Assembly (NCBI RefSeq): GCF_016632335.1
Contig: NZ_JAEPBG010000022.1
Location: 1-64,000, forward strand
Length of the DNA stretch: 64,000 bases
Origin: Noviherbaspirillum pedocola
Lineage (GTDB): Bacteria > Pseudomonadota > Gammaproteobacteria > Burkholderiales > Burkholderiaceae_D
Direction of reading: 5' to 3'
The notes beneath the pieces were generated by a model. It worked only from the letters and a program-made list of their open reading frames with translations. It did no database searches and was not told the origin of the DNA. This document shows, one piece after another, positions 8,169 to 16,191 of this stretch (the stretch's first letter is position 1; each line of letters starts with the position of its first letter). Made by a program: the position numbers and the translations under genes.

Positions 8169-9035
8169 TTAGCCTTGTACCGGGTTGAGAACGAAATCGA
8201 AATCGAGCGTGTAGAACGGTGTTTCCATGCGGGTGTCGTCGGGCGCTGCGCCCGGCTCATGCAGTACCCAGTCGGCAATGAGGGTAGAGCGCACGCCAAA
8301 CACGGCATCGGAATCGAGATACTTGTCGCCGTTGCGGAATACATGGGTAATCAGGGTTGCGTAGCCATCCGCTTGGATCCTGAAGTGCAGGTGCGCCGGC
8401 CGCCAGGGATGGCGTCCCAGTGCCTGCAGCATGCGGCCCACAGGCCCGTCGTGCGGAATGGGATACGGATTGGCGACAATGGTGCGGAAGTAATATTCGC
8501 CGTTGGGTCCGCTATACAGGGTACCCCTCGCACGGTGCTCGTCAGACTCCGCATACTGGACATCGTAGAAACCGTCTTCGTCGGCTTGCCAAACTTCCAG
8601 CTTCGCATTCGGTACCGGCCTGCCGTCGATGCCACGAACAAAGCCGTGCACGAAGCAAGGCTCCCCCTTCGCACCATTGGATATGTCCGCACCAAGCGGG
8701 TATTCGGGCGAGCTCTCGACATGGAAGGGTCCAAACACGGTCGACTCAGTGCAGCCGGGCGGTTTCCGGTTTTGCTGTGCCGTTACCAGCATCGACAGGC
8801 CGAGAGTATCAGACAGCAGGATGAACTCCTGACGTATGTCGGTCGTGACGTGGCCGGTGTCAGTGAGAAATCTGATGCCGGCGAACCATTCCTCCTCAGT
8901 CAGCTTCACTTCGCGCGCAAATGCGTGCAGGTGCTGCACTAGGCTGGTGATGATTTCCCTTAGTCGCTCGTCGGACATGCCCGCATGGCGCGCGAGCACG
9001 GCTTGGGTAATGGTGTCTTCGTCCAAGTTACGCAT
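8169..9035 (-). CDS. Hydroxyquinol 1,2-dioxygenase (intradiol)
   Basis: A 288-residue intradiol ring-cleavage dioxygenase. The N-terminal dimerisation domain covers about 1-95, followed by the catalytic beta-sandwich. The non-haem Fe(III) ligands can be placed as Tyr157 (DGFYDVQY), Tyr191 (NPYPIPHDGPVG), His215 and His217 (PWRPAHLHF). The sequence pattern, including GPFHVESSPEYPLG, fits hydroxyquinol dioxygenases better than catechol dioxygenases, and the neighbouring maleylacetate reductase supports this, since hydroxyquinol cleavage yields maleylacetate. It is the first gene of the minus-strand operon, with GGAAGAGAC before the ATG. Confidence 0.92.
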   Translation of the reverse strand: MRNLDEDTITQAVLARHAGMSDERLREIITSLVQHLHAFAREVKLTEEEWFAGIRFLTDTGHVTTDIRQEFILLSDTLGLSMLVTAQQNRKPPGCTESTVFGPFHVESSPEYPLGADISNGAKGEPCFVHGFVRGIDGRPVPNAKLEVWQADEDGFYDVQYAESDEHRARGTLYSGPNGEYYFRTIVANPYPIPHDGPVGRMLQALGRHPWRPAHLHFRIQADGYATLITHVFRNGDKYLDSDAVFGVRSTLIADWVLHEPGAAPDDTRMETPFYTLDFDFVLNPVQG

Positions 9036-9072
9036 GTCTCTTCCACGGTGGATCTAATCGGATTTTTTCTCT

Positions 9073-9148
9073 TTGGAAGACTATAAGTCGCGCATTTGTG
9101 GAAAGATATGTCAAAACTGAAAAAGTGTTTTCCGCTAAGTGGAAAAGA
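9073..9148. promoter_or_regulatory. Divergent LysR-type control region of the hydroxyquinol operon
   Basis: The 126-base intergenic region contains a dyad TTTTCC-N7-GGAAAA (9128-9146) just upstream of the LysR start, plus further GGAA half-sites at 9075 (TTGGAAGA) and 9100 (GGAAAGA). On the minus strand a -10-like TATAGT lies at 9080-9085 without a good -35, as expected for an activator-dependent promoter. LysR family proteins typically bind such repeated half-sites. Binding is inferred. Confidence 0.5.
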
Positions 9149-9161
9149 GGAGAGGTAAAGG

Positions 9162-10076
9162 GTGGATCGCTGGAGCCAATTCGAGCTTTTTGTACAAGTG
9201 GCAGAGCTGAGCAGCCTCTCAAAGGCGGCCGAAGCGCTTGACATATCGAACGCGGCGGCGAGCCGTGCCCTTGCCTCACTGGAGGAACGCCTCAATGCCC
9301 GCCTAGTGGAGCGGAATACGCGGCGCGTTTCACTGAGCGAGGCAGGGCAAGATTTCTACCGGCACTGCAAGGCAGTGTTAAACCAAATGAAGGAAGCGGA
9401 GGCGGCCATCAATGCCGTAACGCTCGCACCGACGGGAACCTTGCGGGTGACGTCTTCGCTGTCGTTTTGCATGAGACACATCGCGCCGCTCTTGCCTGAA
9501 TTCAACAGGCGCTATCCCGATCTCACGTTAGAGATAGTTGCCGCCAACAGGTATTTCGACTTGCTCGACAGCGGTATCGATCTAGCGATCCGCACGCGGG
9601 AATACGAGTCGGACTCGGACATTACGGTACGTAAGCTGGCTTCCACCAGAAGAATTTTGGCTGCTTCGCCAGCCTACTTTGCGACGCATGGCAGACCTGA
9701 AACGCTGGAAGATTTGGTGCAGCATAAACTGCTGATCTATAGCTACGCAAATAATCCGTATGAATTGCGTTTCACCAAGGATGGCGATACACAGGTCGTT
9801 GTGGTGAAGAGTGTAATGCAATCCAATGACGGACAGATCATTCGTGCCGCCGCATTGGAAGGGTTGGGCATCTTGGTCCAACCGAACTACATCATTTATG
9901 ACGACATCGTCGCTGGCCGTTTGGTGCCAGTTCTGAATGACTGGGACCTTCCAAGGCTGACGATCAATCTTGCCTATCAGAGCCGTAAACATTTGCCGGC
10001 CAAGGTGCGCGTCTTCATTGATTTTCTCGTTCAGCACTTCAACGAGATGGATTTCGAGCGAAGGTGGACGAAGTAA
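9162..10076 (+). CDS. LysR-type regulator, divergent to hydroxyquinol operon
   Basis: A 304-residue LysR-type transcriptional regulator. The winged helix-turn-helix is at about 1-62 (SLSKAAEALDISNAAASRAL, then LEERLNARLVERNTRRVSLS) and the effector-binding domain follows from about 90 (GTLRVTSSLSFCMRHIAPLL). Translation starts at GTG, with GAGGAGAGG seven bases upstream. It is transcribed away from the hydroxyquinol dioxygenase gene across a 126-base gap, the classical layout for a LysR activator of a catabolic operon. The inducer is probably an aromatic intermediate; this is inferred from position only. Confidence 0.9.
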   Translation: MDRWSQFELFVQVAELSSLSKAAEALDISNAAASRALASLEERLNARLVERNTRRVSLSEAGQDFYRHCKAVLNQMKEAEAAINAVTLAPTGTLRVTSSLSFCMRHIAPLLPEFNRRYPDLTLEIVAANRYFDLLDSGIDLAIRTREYESDSDITVRKLASTRRILAASPAYFATHGRPETLEDLVQHKLLIYSYANNPYELRFTKDGDTQVVVVKSVMQSNDGQIIRAAALEGLGILVQPNYIIYDDIVAGRLVPVLNDWDLPRLTINLAYQSRKHLPAKVRVFIDFLVQHFNEMDFERRWTK

Positions 10077-10460
10077 GGGAGTCTATTCAGCGTCGAGCTA
10101 TTGTGCATATTTCGACGACTCTGCTAGGGACTTATCGTTACTTTGTTGACTCTTTAGAGTTTCGGGAACATATGGGCAAGAAGTACGACCGCCGCGTCAA
10201 GCTCTTGCCTGTGTCCCCTGCACCTGGCCAACTGATAGTGAGCTCAACAGGGTTTAGTACACATAGAAGATCTTATGAAACTGCAGCTTTGAAGCCGCAA
10301 TACCATCGTTGCGGGGTGAGAATCCTAGTGCCATATAGCACCAAATCTCTTATGCCAAATTCTTCGGCATGCAGTAAATGTTTTGGGGGTTGAAATTCGA
10401 AAAGGAGCTAGCCCAAAGTTGGCCCTGGTTATATTCTGAAAATATAGTGGTTGGAGCGGC
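10077..10460. other. Non-coding stretch between LysR gene and IS3-family element
   Basis: About 380 bases with no recognisable gene, RNA or repeat. If the IS had simply inserted into the short-chain dehydrogenase gene on its other side, the missing half of that gene should be here on the minus strand. I cannot find it, so a deletion next to the IS is likely. Confidence 0.45.
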
Positions 10461-10540
10461 TGATCCTGTCCTAAGAAATCGTACCGATCCAAAGTAGAAT
10501 TTTCCGGCGTGTTTTTCCCTGATGAGGCAGGAGGCATGCC

Positions 10541-10807
10541 ATGAAGAAGAGCAAGTTTACGGAGCAGCAAATCGCGTTTGCGCTTAAGCAGGCGGAACTG
10601 GGTACCCCGGTCGAAGAAGTGTGCCGCAAGGTCGGCATCAGTGATGCCACGTTTTACAACTGGAAGAAGAAATACGGTGGTCCGACGCCATCCGGGATGC
10701 GTCGCTTGCGCCAGTTGGAAGAAGAGAACACCAAGCTCAAGAAGCTGGTAGCGGATCCGTCGTTGGATAAGGCGATGCTGCAGGACGTGCTGTCAAAAAA
10801 GCTTTGA
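10541..10807 (+). CDS. IS3-family transposase OrfA
   Basis: An 88-residue helix-turn-helix protein starting MKKSKFTEQQIAFALKQAEL, with EEVCRKVGISDATFYNWKKK as the recognition helix region and a leucine-zipper-like stretch (RRLRQLEEENTKLKKLVAD). This is the hallmark of IS407-group OrfA. The ATG follows GAGGCAGGAGGC. Near the 3' end the heptamer A-AAA-AAG (10795-10801) could cause a -1 ribosomal slip into orfB, giving the OrfAB transposase. Confidence 0.93.
   Translation: MKKSKFTEQQIAFALKQAELGTPVEEVCRKVGISDATFYNWKKKYGGPTPSGMRRLRQLEEENTKLKKLVADPSLDKAMLQDVLSKKL
10795..10801 (+). promoter_or_regulatory. Probable -1 frameshift heptamer (A AAA AAG)
   Basis: The heptamer sits in the orfA zero frame as TCA AAA AAG, six bases before the orfA stop. 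Slipping back one base enters the orfB frame (GCT TTG AAG). A-AAA-AAG is the standard slippery signal in IS3-family elements, so an OrfAB fusion is expected. Confidence 0.6.
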
Positions 10808-11682
10808 AGCCTTCCCGCATGCGCAGCCTGATCGACGAACTGCGGGACCGTCATCGGGCCAGCCTGACACAAACCTGTGCGCTGTTTTGCGTGTCGCGCT
10901 CGGTGTATGGCTATCGGCTCGTGGCGCGGGATGCCTCGGCGCTGACGCTGCGCATTAGGGAGATTGCAGCCGCACGCGTGCATTACGGCTACAACCGCGT
11001 GCACATGATGCTGCGGCGGGAAGGCTGGCGAGATAACGTGAAGCGCGTCTATCGGCTCTACAAGCACGAAGGCTTGTCACTGCGTTTCAAGCGGCCCAAG
11101 CGCAATAAGGCGGCGCGATTGCGCCAGCCAAAGCAAACGGTGACGGCGATGAACCAGATCTGGAGCATGGACTTCGTGGCGGACGCATTGTTCGATGGGC
11201 GTCGCCTGCGGGCACTGACGGTGGTCGACAACTACACGCGCGAGAGCCTGGCCATTGGATTGGGCCAGAGCTTGAAAGGAGAAGACATGGTGCCCACGCT
11301 ACGACGCATTAGCGCCCTGCGTGGGCTACCGGGCACGATCAAGGTCGATAACGGTTCCGAATTCGTTTCTAAGGCCATGGACAAATGGGCTTATGAGCAT
11401 CACGTCGAACTCGACTTCAGCCGGCCCGGCAAGCTGACGGACAACGCCAAGGTGGAAAGCTTCAATGGGCGCTTCCGGCAGGAATGCCTGAATGCCCATT
11501 GGTTCATGTCGCTGGACGACGCCAGGCAGAAGATCGAGCAGTGGCGGCAGCACTATAATGAGACGCGTCCCCACTCCGCGCTGCAGTGGGCCACGCCCGC
11601 AGAATTCGCCCATCAGGCAAGGATGAAATCCTTGCCTGATGGGTCCATGGAGTCGGGAATTTCTATTGATGCCCGGTACTGA
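10804..11682 (+). CDS. IS3-family transposase OrfB (DDE integrase core)
   Basis: A 292-residue frame containing the rve integrase core. The catalytic triad is complete: Asp123 (WSMDFVADALF), Asp182 (KVDNGSEF) and Glu218 (NAKVESFNGRF), with the D-35-E spacing of the IS3 family. The HTH_21-like region (HYGYNRVHMMLRREGW) lies near residues 60-75. A TTG codon overlaps the orfA stop, but the natural product is probably the OrfAB fusion made by -1 slippage. The end (HYNETRPHSALQWATPAEFA) is intact, so the transposase may be active. Confidence 0.93.
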   Translation: MKPSRMRSLIDELRDRHRASLTQTCALFCVSRSVYGYRLVARDASALTLRIREIAAARVHYGYNRVHMMLRREGWRDNVKRVYRLYKHEGLSLRFKRPKRNKAARLRQPKQTVTAMNQIWSMDFVADALFDGRRLRALTVVDNYTRESLAIGLGQSLKGEDMVPTLRRISALRGLPGTIKVDNGSEFVSKAMDKWAYEHHVELDFSRPGKLTDNAKVESFNGRFRQECLNAHWFMSLDDARQKIEQWRQHYNETRPHSALQWATPAEFAHQARMKSLPDGSMESGISIDARY

Positions 11683-11698
11683 TTCCGGGGGACGGTCA

Positions 11699-12137
11699 AT
11701 TGAAGCGGTATTGGCAATTGATCCGCCCTGAGAGGCAATGACGGCCGGAATCTGGGCTCTCAGGCCGTAAAACACACCAGAGAGATTGATCGCCAACATC
11801 TGATCCCAGTCTTCAAGGGTGAACCCCGCAACGGGACGATAAATTTTGTCTGGCCCACTCTGATACCCGCGTTGTTGCAAGCGATATGAAGGCCGCCAAA
11901 CGATTTTTGTGCTTGCGCCACAGCACGGTAATGATCTTCAGCAATTGCGGTGTCTAGTTTGTAAAGATCCGCGACTCCGCCTGCTATACGGATTAGCTCA
12001 ACTGTCTCCTCGCCGCCGGGAACAAATCAGTCGGTGACCAGCACTTTAGATCCTTCACGAGCAAGCATTAATGCAATGGCCCTTCCTATGCCCAATGCCG
12101 CGCCTGTGACCAAAGCAACCTTGTTTGCCAATAGCAT
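11699..12137 (-). pseudogene. Short-chain dehydrogenase remnant, cut by IS3-family element
   Basis: The start at 12137 gives MLLANKVALVTGAALGIGRA, the Rossmann glycine motif of SDR enzymes, followed by a TGA after VLVTD. Homology continues to the conserved ACNNAGI motif, then changes frame, then resumes as PVAGFTLEDWDQMLAINLSG and GGSIANTAS before running into the IS right end at 11698. An internal stop, a frameshift and a lost C-terminal half (no active-site YxxxK) make this a clear pseudogene. It is the last gene of the monooxygenase/binding protein/MarR operon. Confidence 0.8.
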
Positions 12138-12158
12138 ATCGTTTCCAGATTAGCTATT

Positions 12159-12617
12159 TCAGTCGTTTTTGTTTGGTGAGCTACCCACAGCGTCAACGGC
12201 TGGAAGATTGTTTAGGAGCCGATGCAGGAACTTGATCAATAACTCTCGTTCGGCTTGCGAGAACCCGCTGAGTAGTGCTTCTTCCCGAGCGAGCGCCGTT
12301 TCCAGAACAGCGGAATACATTTTTTTTCCTGCATCAGATGTCGCGTACTGTATTTTGCGTAACCCAAAAGGCCGCGATGTTACCAATCCCATGTTGTCGA
12401 GGTTAGTAAGGCTTCTGCTCACTGCGCCCTTATCTAGGCCGATCAACTGGCAGACTTCGGAAGCAGTCGACCAAGGATAAAGCTCTATGTAAGCGAGCAC
12501 CCGCCAGTCAGTTACGCCAAGTTCGAACTTCTCGCGGTAGCGATGAGAGGCGCTGCTAGATAGCTTGTTGGAAACCCATACCAGGAGTGCTGGAACATAG
12601 CGATTTAGGTCAAGCAT
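12159..12617 (-). CDS. MarR-family transcriptional regulator
   Basis: A 152-residue protein with a winged helix typical of MarR: LGVTDWRVLAYIELYPWS, the recognition segment ASEVCQLIGLDKGAVSRSLT, and a wing around VTSRPFGLRKIQYATSDAG. Helices at both ends would form the dimer interface. It lies 37 bases after the solute-binding protein gene in the same direction, so it is probably co-transcribed with the monooxygenase. Two near-identical palindromes in the promoter of that operon (15587-15604 and 15629-15646) are good candidates for its binding sites; repression relieved by the pathway substrate would be typical. Confidence 0.88.
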   Translation of the reverse strand: MLDLNRYVPALLVWVSNKLSSSASHRYREKFELGVTDWRVLAYIELYPWSTASEVCQLIGLDKGAVSRSLTNLDNMGLVTSRPFGLRKIQYATSDAGKKMYSAVLETALAREEALLSGFSQAERELLIKFLHRLLNNLPAVDAVGSSPNKND

Positions 12618-12654
12618 TGGTTCCGGAAGTCTGAAATTGATGAAGGGTCACATT

Positions 12655-13824
12655 CTATTGCCCTTCCTTGACATTGGTGAATGTATCAATGACGACGGGA
12701 ACGTACTGGTTGCCCCTCTTCTCGATTTTGGCGACATACATATTCGCCACGGCATCCCTTGTTTCAGGGTCGATCGTCAAGTCACCACGCGGACTCTTGA
12801 TCTTAATCCCTTTCATAGTTGCCATGACTTTTTCGGGATCGAGCTTACCGTCGAGCTTGCGAGCGACCTCGTAAATAACTGCCATACCATCGTACCCGCC
12901 GAGAGCAATAGCCCCTGGATTTTTCCCTGCGATTTTCAGGTATGCCGCTTTGTATTTCGCGTTTTCCTCATTATCCAGCGTATCGTAATACTGAATAGCA
13001 TTCGTAATATGCACAGCGGTGTCGCCCATCGGTTTGATGTACTCTTCCGCAAGATCTGTCGTTGTCAGCAGTTTCATGCCAGTTTGCGGAAGGCCACGCT
13101 CGACAAAGTTCTTCATGAACGAAACCATGGGGTCGCCGGATGGCACAAACAAGAAGGCCGCATCGGCACCCGATTCTTTTAGGCGTTGAACATAAGGCGC
13201 GTAGTCTAGGTTTGCCAACGGCATCCGGGAGTTGCCAATAATTTTGCCGCCTAGGGATGTGAACGCTTTTTGAAAGGCGACTTCGCAATCAATCCCTGGA
13301 GCATAGTCTGAGACAACGGTATATACCTTACGCAGGCCGTTTTTGTACGCCCATTTCGCCATCGTAACGGAGGTTTGTGTATTGCTATACGAAACCCGTG
13401 TTAGGTAGGGTGACTTTGCAGTTAAGCCAGATGCTGCGGCAAGCATAACAATGGTCGGACGCTTTGCTTGGGTCGAAAGTGAAGCAACTGACAGGGCGTC
13501 TGGCGATAAGGCAAAACCGGCAAGAAAATCTACCCGTTCCCTGGTAACAAGTTCTTGCGCAAGCCGCTTCGCATTCTCGGGGGTGTTTGTAGTGTTATCA
13601 CGGACAATGATTTCCACCTTTTTCCCTGCCACAGTGTCACCATAATTTGCCATGTATGCCTGCATCGAATGGTAAAACCCTTGACCATATAATGCGAACG
13701 TTCCTGACATAGGCGCAACGAGACCAATCTTTATGGCCTCCTGGGCAACTGCCGGCAGGCAGAAGAATGTAGCAAAGACGGACGTTGCCAAGATAAGTTT
13801 TAGTGTTTTTAATAGGTGTTTCAT
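12655..13824 (-). CDS. ABC transporter solute-binding protein (branched-chain/aromatic type)
   Basis: A 389-residue periplasmic binding protein of the LivK/Peripla_BP_6 family. The signal peptide ends near CLPAVAQEA, and the mature protein begins AIKIGLVAPMSGTFALYGQG. It is a paralogue of the broken gene at 3013-4163: shared blocks include KVEI with RDNT/RDTT, AKRLAQELV, VDFLAGF, the AAAS segment and the KSPRG/SSPRG-DPATRD region near the C-terminus. It sits directly downstream of the monooxygenase (70 bases). No permease or ATPase genes are nearby, so it must use components encoded elsewhere. Uptake of the monooxygenase substrate is a reasonable inference. Confidence 0.88.
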   Translation of the reverse strand: MKHLLKTLKLILATSVFATFFCLPAVAQEAIKIGLVAPMSGTFALYGQGFYHSMQAYMANYGDTVAGKKVEIIVRDNTTNTPENAKRLAQELVTRERVDFLAGFALSPDALSVASLSTQAKRPTIVMLAAASGLTAKSPYLTRVSYSNTQTSVTMAKWAYKNGLRKVYTVVSDYAPGIDCEVAFQKAFTSLGGKIIGNSRMPLANLDYAPYVQRLKESGADAAFLFVPSGDPMVSFMKNFVERGLPQTGMKLLTTTDLAEEYIKPMGDTAVHITNAIQYYDTLDNEENAKYKAAYLKIAGKNPGAIALGGYDGMAVIYEVARKLDGKLDPEKVMATMKGIKIKSPRGDLTIDPETRDAVANMYVAKIEKRGNQYVPVVIDTFTNVKEGQ

Positions 13825-13894
13825 GATGTCTCCTTATATTTGTATGTTGGAATTTAGGGTGCATTAGTGAATCGATTAATTCCCTTTTCAACAT

Positions 13895-15511
13895 TCAGGA
13901 AAAGACGAATCCGTCATAGTCTTTCTGCGCGACTTCTTCGATTATTTTGCGGTACGCCGGCACTCCTGCAACATAGGGCATGAAAATTCTCGGTTTGCCG
14001 GGGATATTTGCACCGACATACCAGGAATTTCCAACAGGATAAAGTGTACGGTTTGCAACCTCGTTGACATGATCCACCCACTTATCTTCAGCATTTCCGT
14101 CGGCTTCAACCCTGGCATAGCCACGTTCCCTGATTCGACTGATGCAGGCAGTTATCCAGTCTGCATGGGTTTCAATAGAGTGCACCATGTTACTTAGCAC
14201 CGATGGGCTACCTGGTCCCGTGATGACGAACATGTTGGGGAAGCCGGATATCGCAAGCCCGAGATAAGTGCGCGGACCCTCCGCCCATTTGTCCTTTAAT
14301 CGCTTGTCACCGATGCCACGTATATCAATCCGCATCAATGCCCCAGTCATTGCATCGAAGCCGGTCGCCAGAACAATCATGTCGAGCTCAAATTCACGTT
14401 CCTGCGTGCACAGACCGTGAGGCGTAATCTCCTTAATTGGGGATGCCTTGATATCAACCAACTCGACATTGGGTCGATTGAATGTCTCGTAATAATTCGT
14501 GTCGACACATAAGCGCTTGGTACCAAAGGGAAGATCAGGCTTCGGTATCAAGACCTCTGCTACTGCAGGATCTTGAACGATGTTTGTGATCTTCGAAGCA
14601 ATGAACTCCGCTGCGTATTTATTTGCTGTTTTATCCCTAAGCAAATCTGAAAAGGCACGCAGCATGCGGAAACCGCCGCCTGCGCCACGCCAGCGAAACT
14701 CAAATTCGGCCTGACGTTCTTCACTGGAGACCTCAAGTGCCGAGACCTCGTTCGCACTCAGGTATTGGCCTGTAATGGCTTCTCGTCCCCTGGCTCTTCG
14801 CTCTTCATAGTGAGCCTTGACTTCCCTCGCGAGCTCTTTCGATACCGGCTCGTTTTGCGCGGGAACACTGTAATTGGCGGTGCGCTGAAATACTGTCAGG
14901 TGTGCTGCCTGTTCGGCAATGATGGGTACCATCTGTACTCCACTCGAGCCCGTGCCGATCACTCCAACTCTTTTCCCGGCAAAATGCACCGTTTCCTTTG
15001 GCCAAGCGTTACTGAAGTAAAGCTCGCCTTTGAAACTGTCGAGTCCATTAATGCTTGGTTTCTGTGGAATCGACAGACAACCGGTTGCCATAATGCAGAA
15101 CGTAGATTCGAAAACTTCACCGCTCTCTGTCATCACGGTCCAGCAGTTAGTTGTTTCATTGAAGATGGCTTGCTGAACTCTAGTATTTAGCTGGATATCC
15201 TTGCGCAGATCAAAACGGTCCGCAACGTGGTTGATATAGCGAAGGATTTCTCCTTGTGGGGCATAGCGCTCCGACCACTCCCATTCCTGCTCAAGTTCCT
15301 TACTGAACGAATAAGAATAGTCAAAACTTTCGACATCGCATCGGGCACCGGGATAACAGTTCCAGAACCATGTTCCTCCGATGCCCTCACCCGCTTCTAG
15401 TACGCGAGCCGTAAGACCAATTTTTCGTAAGCAATATAACTGGTATAAGCCGGCGAATCCGGCCCCGACGATTACTGCATCGAACTTCTGTTTCGAATTG
15501 CTAGTAGCCAT
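13895..15511 (-). CDS. Baeyer-Villiger-type flavin monooxygenase
   Basis: A flavoprotein of the cyclohexanone/phenylacetone monooxygenase type. Counting from an upstream TTG at 15547, the FAD motif GAGFAG is at 28-33, YPGARCD at 65-71 and the NADPH motif GTGSSG at 198-203. The family fingerprint FxGxxxHxxxW appears as FKGELYFSNAW (172-182), with Phe in place of the conserved His. Such enzymes insert oxygen next to a ketone. I place the start at ATG 15511, because GAGG lies six bases upstream; other ATG codons at 15517 and 15529 have poorer spacing. It is first in an operon with a binding protein, MarR and an SDR remnant. Confidence 0.88.
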   Translation of the reverse strand: MATSNSKQKFDAVIVGAGFAGLYQLYCLRKIGLTARVLEAGEGIGGTWFWNCYPGARCDVESFDYSYSFSKELEQEWEWSERYAPQGEILRYINHVADRFDLRKDIQLNTRVQQAIFNETTNCWTVMTESGEVFESTFCIMATGCLSIPQKPSINGLDSFKGELYFSNAWPKETVHFAGKRVGVIGTGSSGVQMVPIIAEQAAHLTVFQRTANYSVPAQNEPVSKELAREVKAHYEERRARGREAITGQYLSANEVSALEVSSEERQAEFEFRWRGAGGGFRMLRAFSDLLRDKTANKYAAEFIASKITNIVQDPAVAEVLIPKPDLPFGTKRLCVDTNYYETFNRPNVELVDIKASPIKEITPHGLCTQEREFELDMIVLATGFDAMTGALMRIDIRGIGDKRLKDKWAEGPRTYLGLAISGFPNMFVITGPGSPSVLSNMVHSIETHADWITACISRIRERGYARVEADGNAEDKWVDHVNEVANRTLYPVGNSWYVGANIPGKPRIFMPYVAGVPAYRKIIEEVAQKDYDGFVFS

Positions 15512-15539
15512 AGTCATCCTCGATCTCATATATTTTCTA

Positions 15540-15553
15540 TTAGACAAGTCTAA
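15540..15553. promoter_or_regulatory. Palindrome TTAGAC-AA-GTCTAA near monooxygenase start
   Basis: Six-base inverted arms separated by two bases lie in the presumed leader of the monooxygenase message. The position would suit a third regulator site or a small hairpin. Its sequence differs from the AGGTTGA palindromes further upstream. Confidence 0.35.
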
Positions 15554-15586
15554 AGCTCATCTTGCGCACTTACGAAGCCATGAAGT

Positions 15587-15646
15587 AGGTTGACTGCTCA
15601 ACCTAATAACTCTCAGACTAATCACGCTTGGTTGATATGTCAACCT
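15587..15646 (-). promoter_or_regulatory. Promoter with two AGGTTGA-N4-TCAACCT operators
   Basis: A perfect inverted repeat AGGTTGA-CTGC-TCAACCT occupies 15587-15604. A second copy, GGTTGA-TATG-TCAACC, is at 15630-15645. Their centres are 42 bases apart, about four helical turns. On the minus strand a -35 TTGACA (15638-15643) lies inside the distal copy and a -10-like TAGTCT (15615-15620) follows after 17 bases, so a bound repressor would cover the promoter. The operon encodes a MarR protein, which is the obvious candidate ligand. The palindromes are seen directly; binding is inferred. Confidence 0.65.
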
Positions 15647-16191
15647 AAAAATCTATCTTTTATTGTGCTTCTGCGGGTTCGAAAAATTGATACCGTTGCT
15701 GTGAAGCACGCATAGCATCTGGGTATATAGATGGTAACGGTGCATTTCCTTGCGGCCAGTATGGTAGAAGCCCATATTCTTTACGCCTACTTGTATGCAA
15801 AGGGAGCAGTCAGCCGAAGCAGTTAAACCTTTACTTCTTCGTCGCGCAAAATCTTAAAGGGCCGGTCGTTTCAGGTTGCAAGAAGTCGGCTGTGCTGCAG
15901 CGTACGGATCGATTCGTTGAATGACTTTCCATCCATAGCCAATCTTTTTCTGGTCATAGCGAACGATTTGAGTGGAAGCGGCATGCCTTACGGCACCAAG
16001 AAGAATGAGTGGGGTTTGTAGATTCGGTTTTACAGAAGGAGTCGATGGCCTGCCCATTTTTCGGGTAGGGTAGATTGAGTTAGCTCGTGAGTGTCGGTTT
16101 GCACGCTCGGGCTGATAGCAGAGAATAGCGGGTTTCGGCGCTACCCAGTCACCTAGCGACAGTCCGCTATAAGCCATTTAGCTCTCGTCGC
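15647..16191. other. Gene-poor stretch upstream of the monooxygenase operon
   Basis: No recognisable gene. A 107-codon minus-strand frame (16177-15854) starts MAYSGLSLGDWVAPKPAILC, but it has no family resemblance and no good ribosome site; I regard it as chance or heavily decayed. Confidence 0.4.

Larger units (their letters stand above)
10461..11698 (+). mobile_element. IS3-family (IS407-like) insertion sequence
   Basis: The element contains orfA and orfB. The proposed ends are TGATCCTGTCC at the left (10461) and the sequence ending GGGGGACGGTCA at the right (11698). Read inward, both begin TGA-CC-GTCC and share a GTACC block about 20 bases in, so they are imperfect inverted repeats. A length of about 1.24 kb fits the group. 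The flanking tetramers (CGGC and ATTG) do not match, so there is no target duplication, which agrees with an IS-linked deletion. The right end lies directly inside an SDR gene remnant. Confidence 0.7.

Noticed and set aside
10325-10570. 81-codon minus-strand frame overlapping the IS left end
   Set aside because: It crosses the proposed IS boundary and resembles nothing; probably chance.
15854-16177. 107-codon minus-strand frame upstream of the IS5 remnant
   Set aside because: I considered a small hypothetical gene. The composition is irregular, there is no ribosome site and it lies in decayed DNA.
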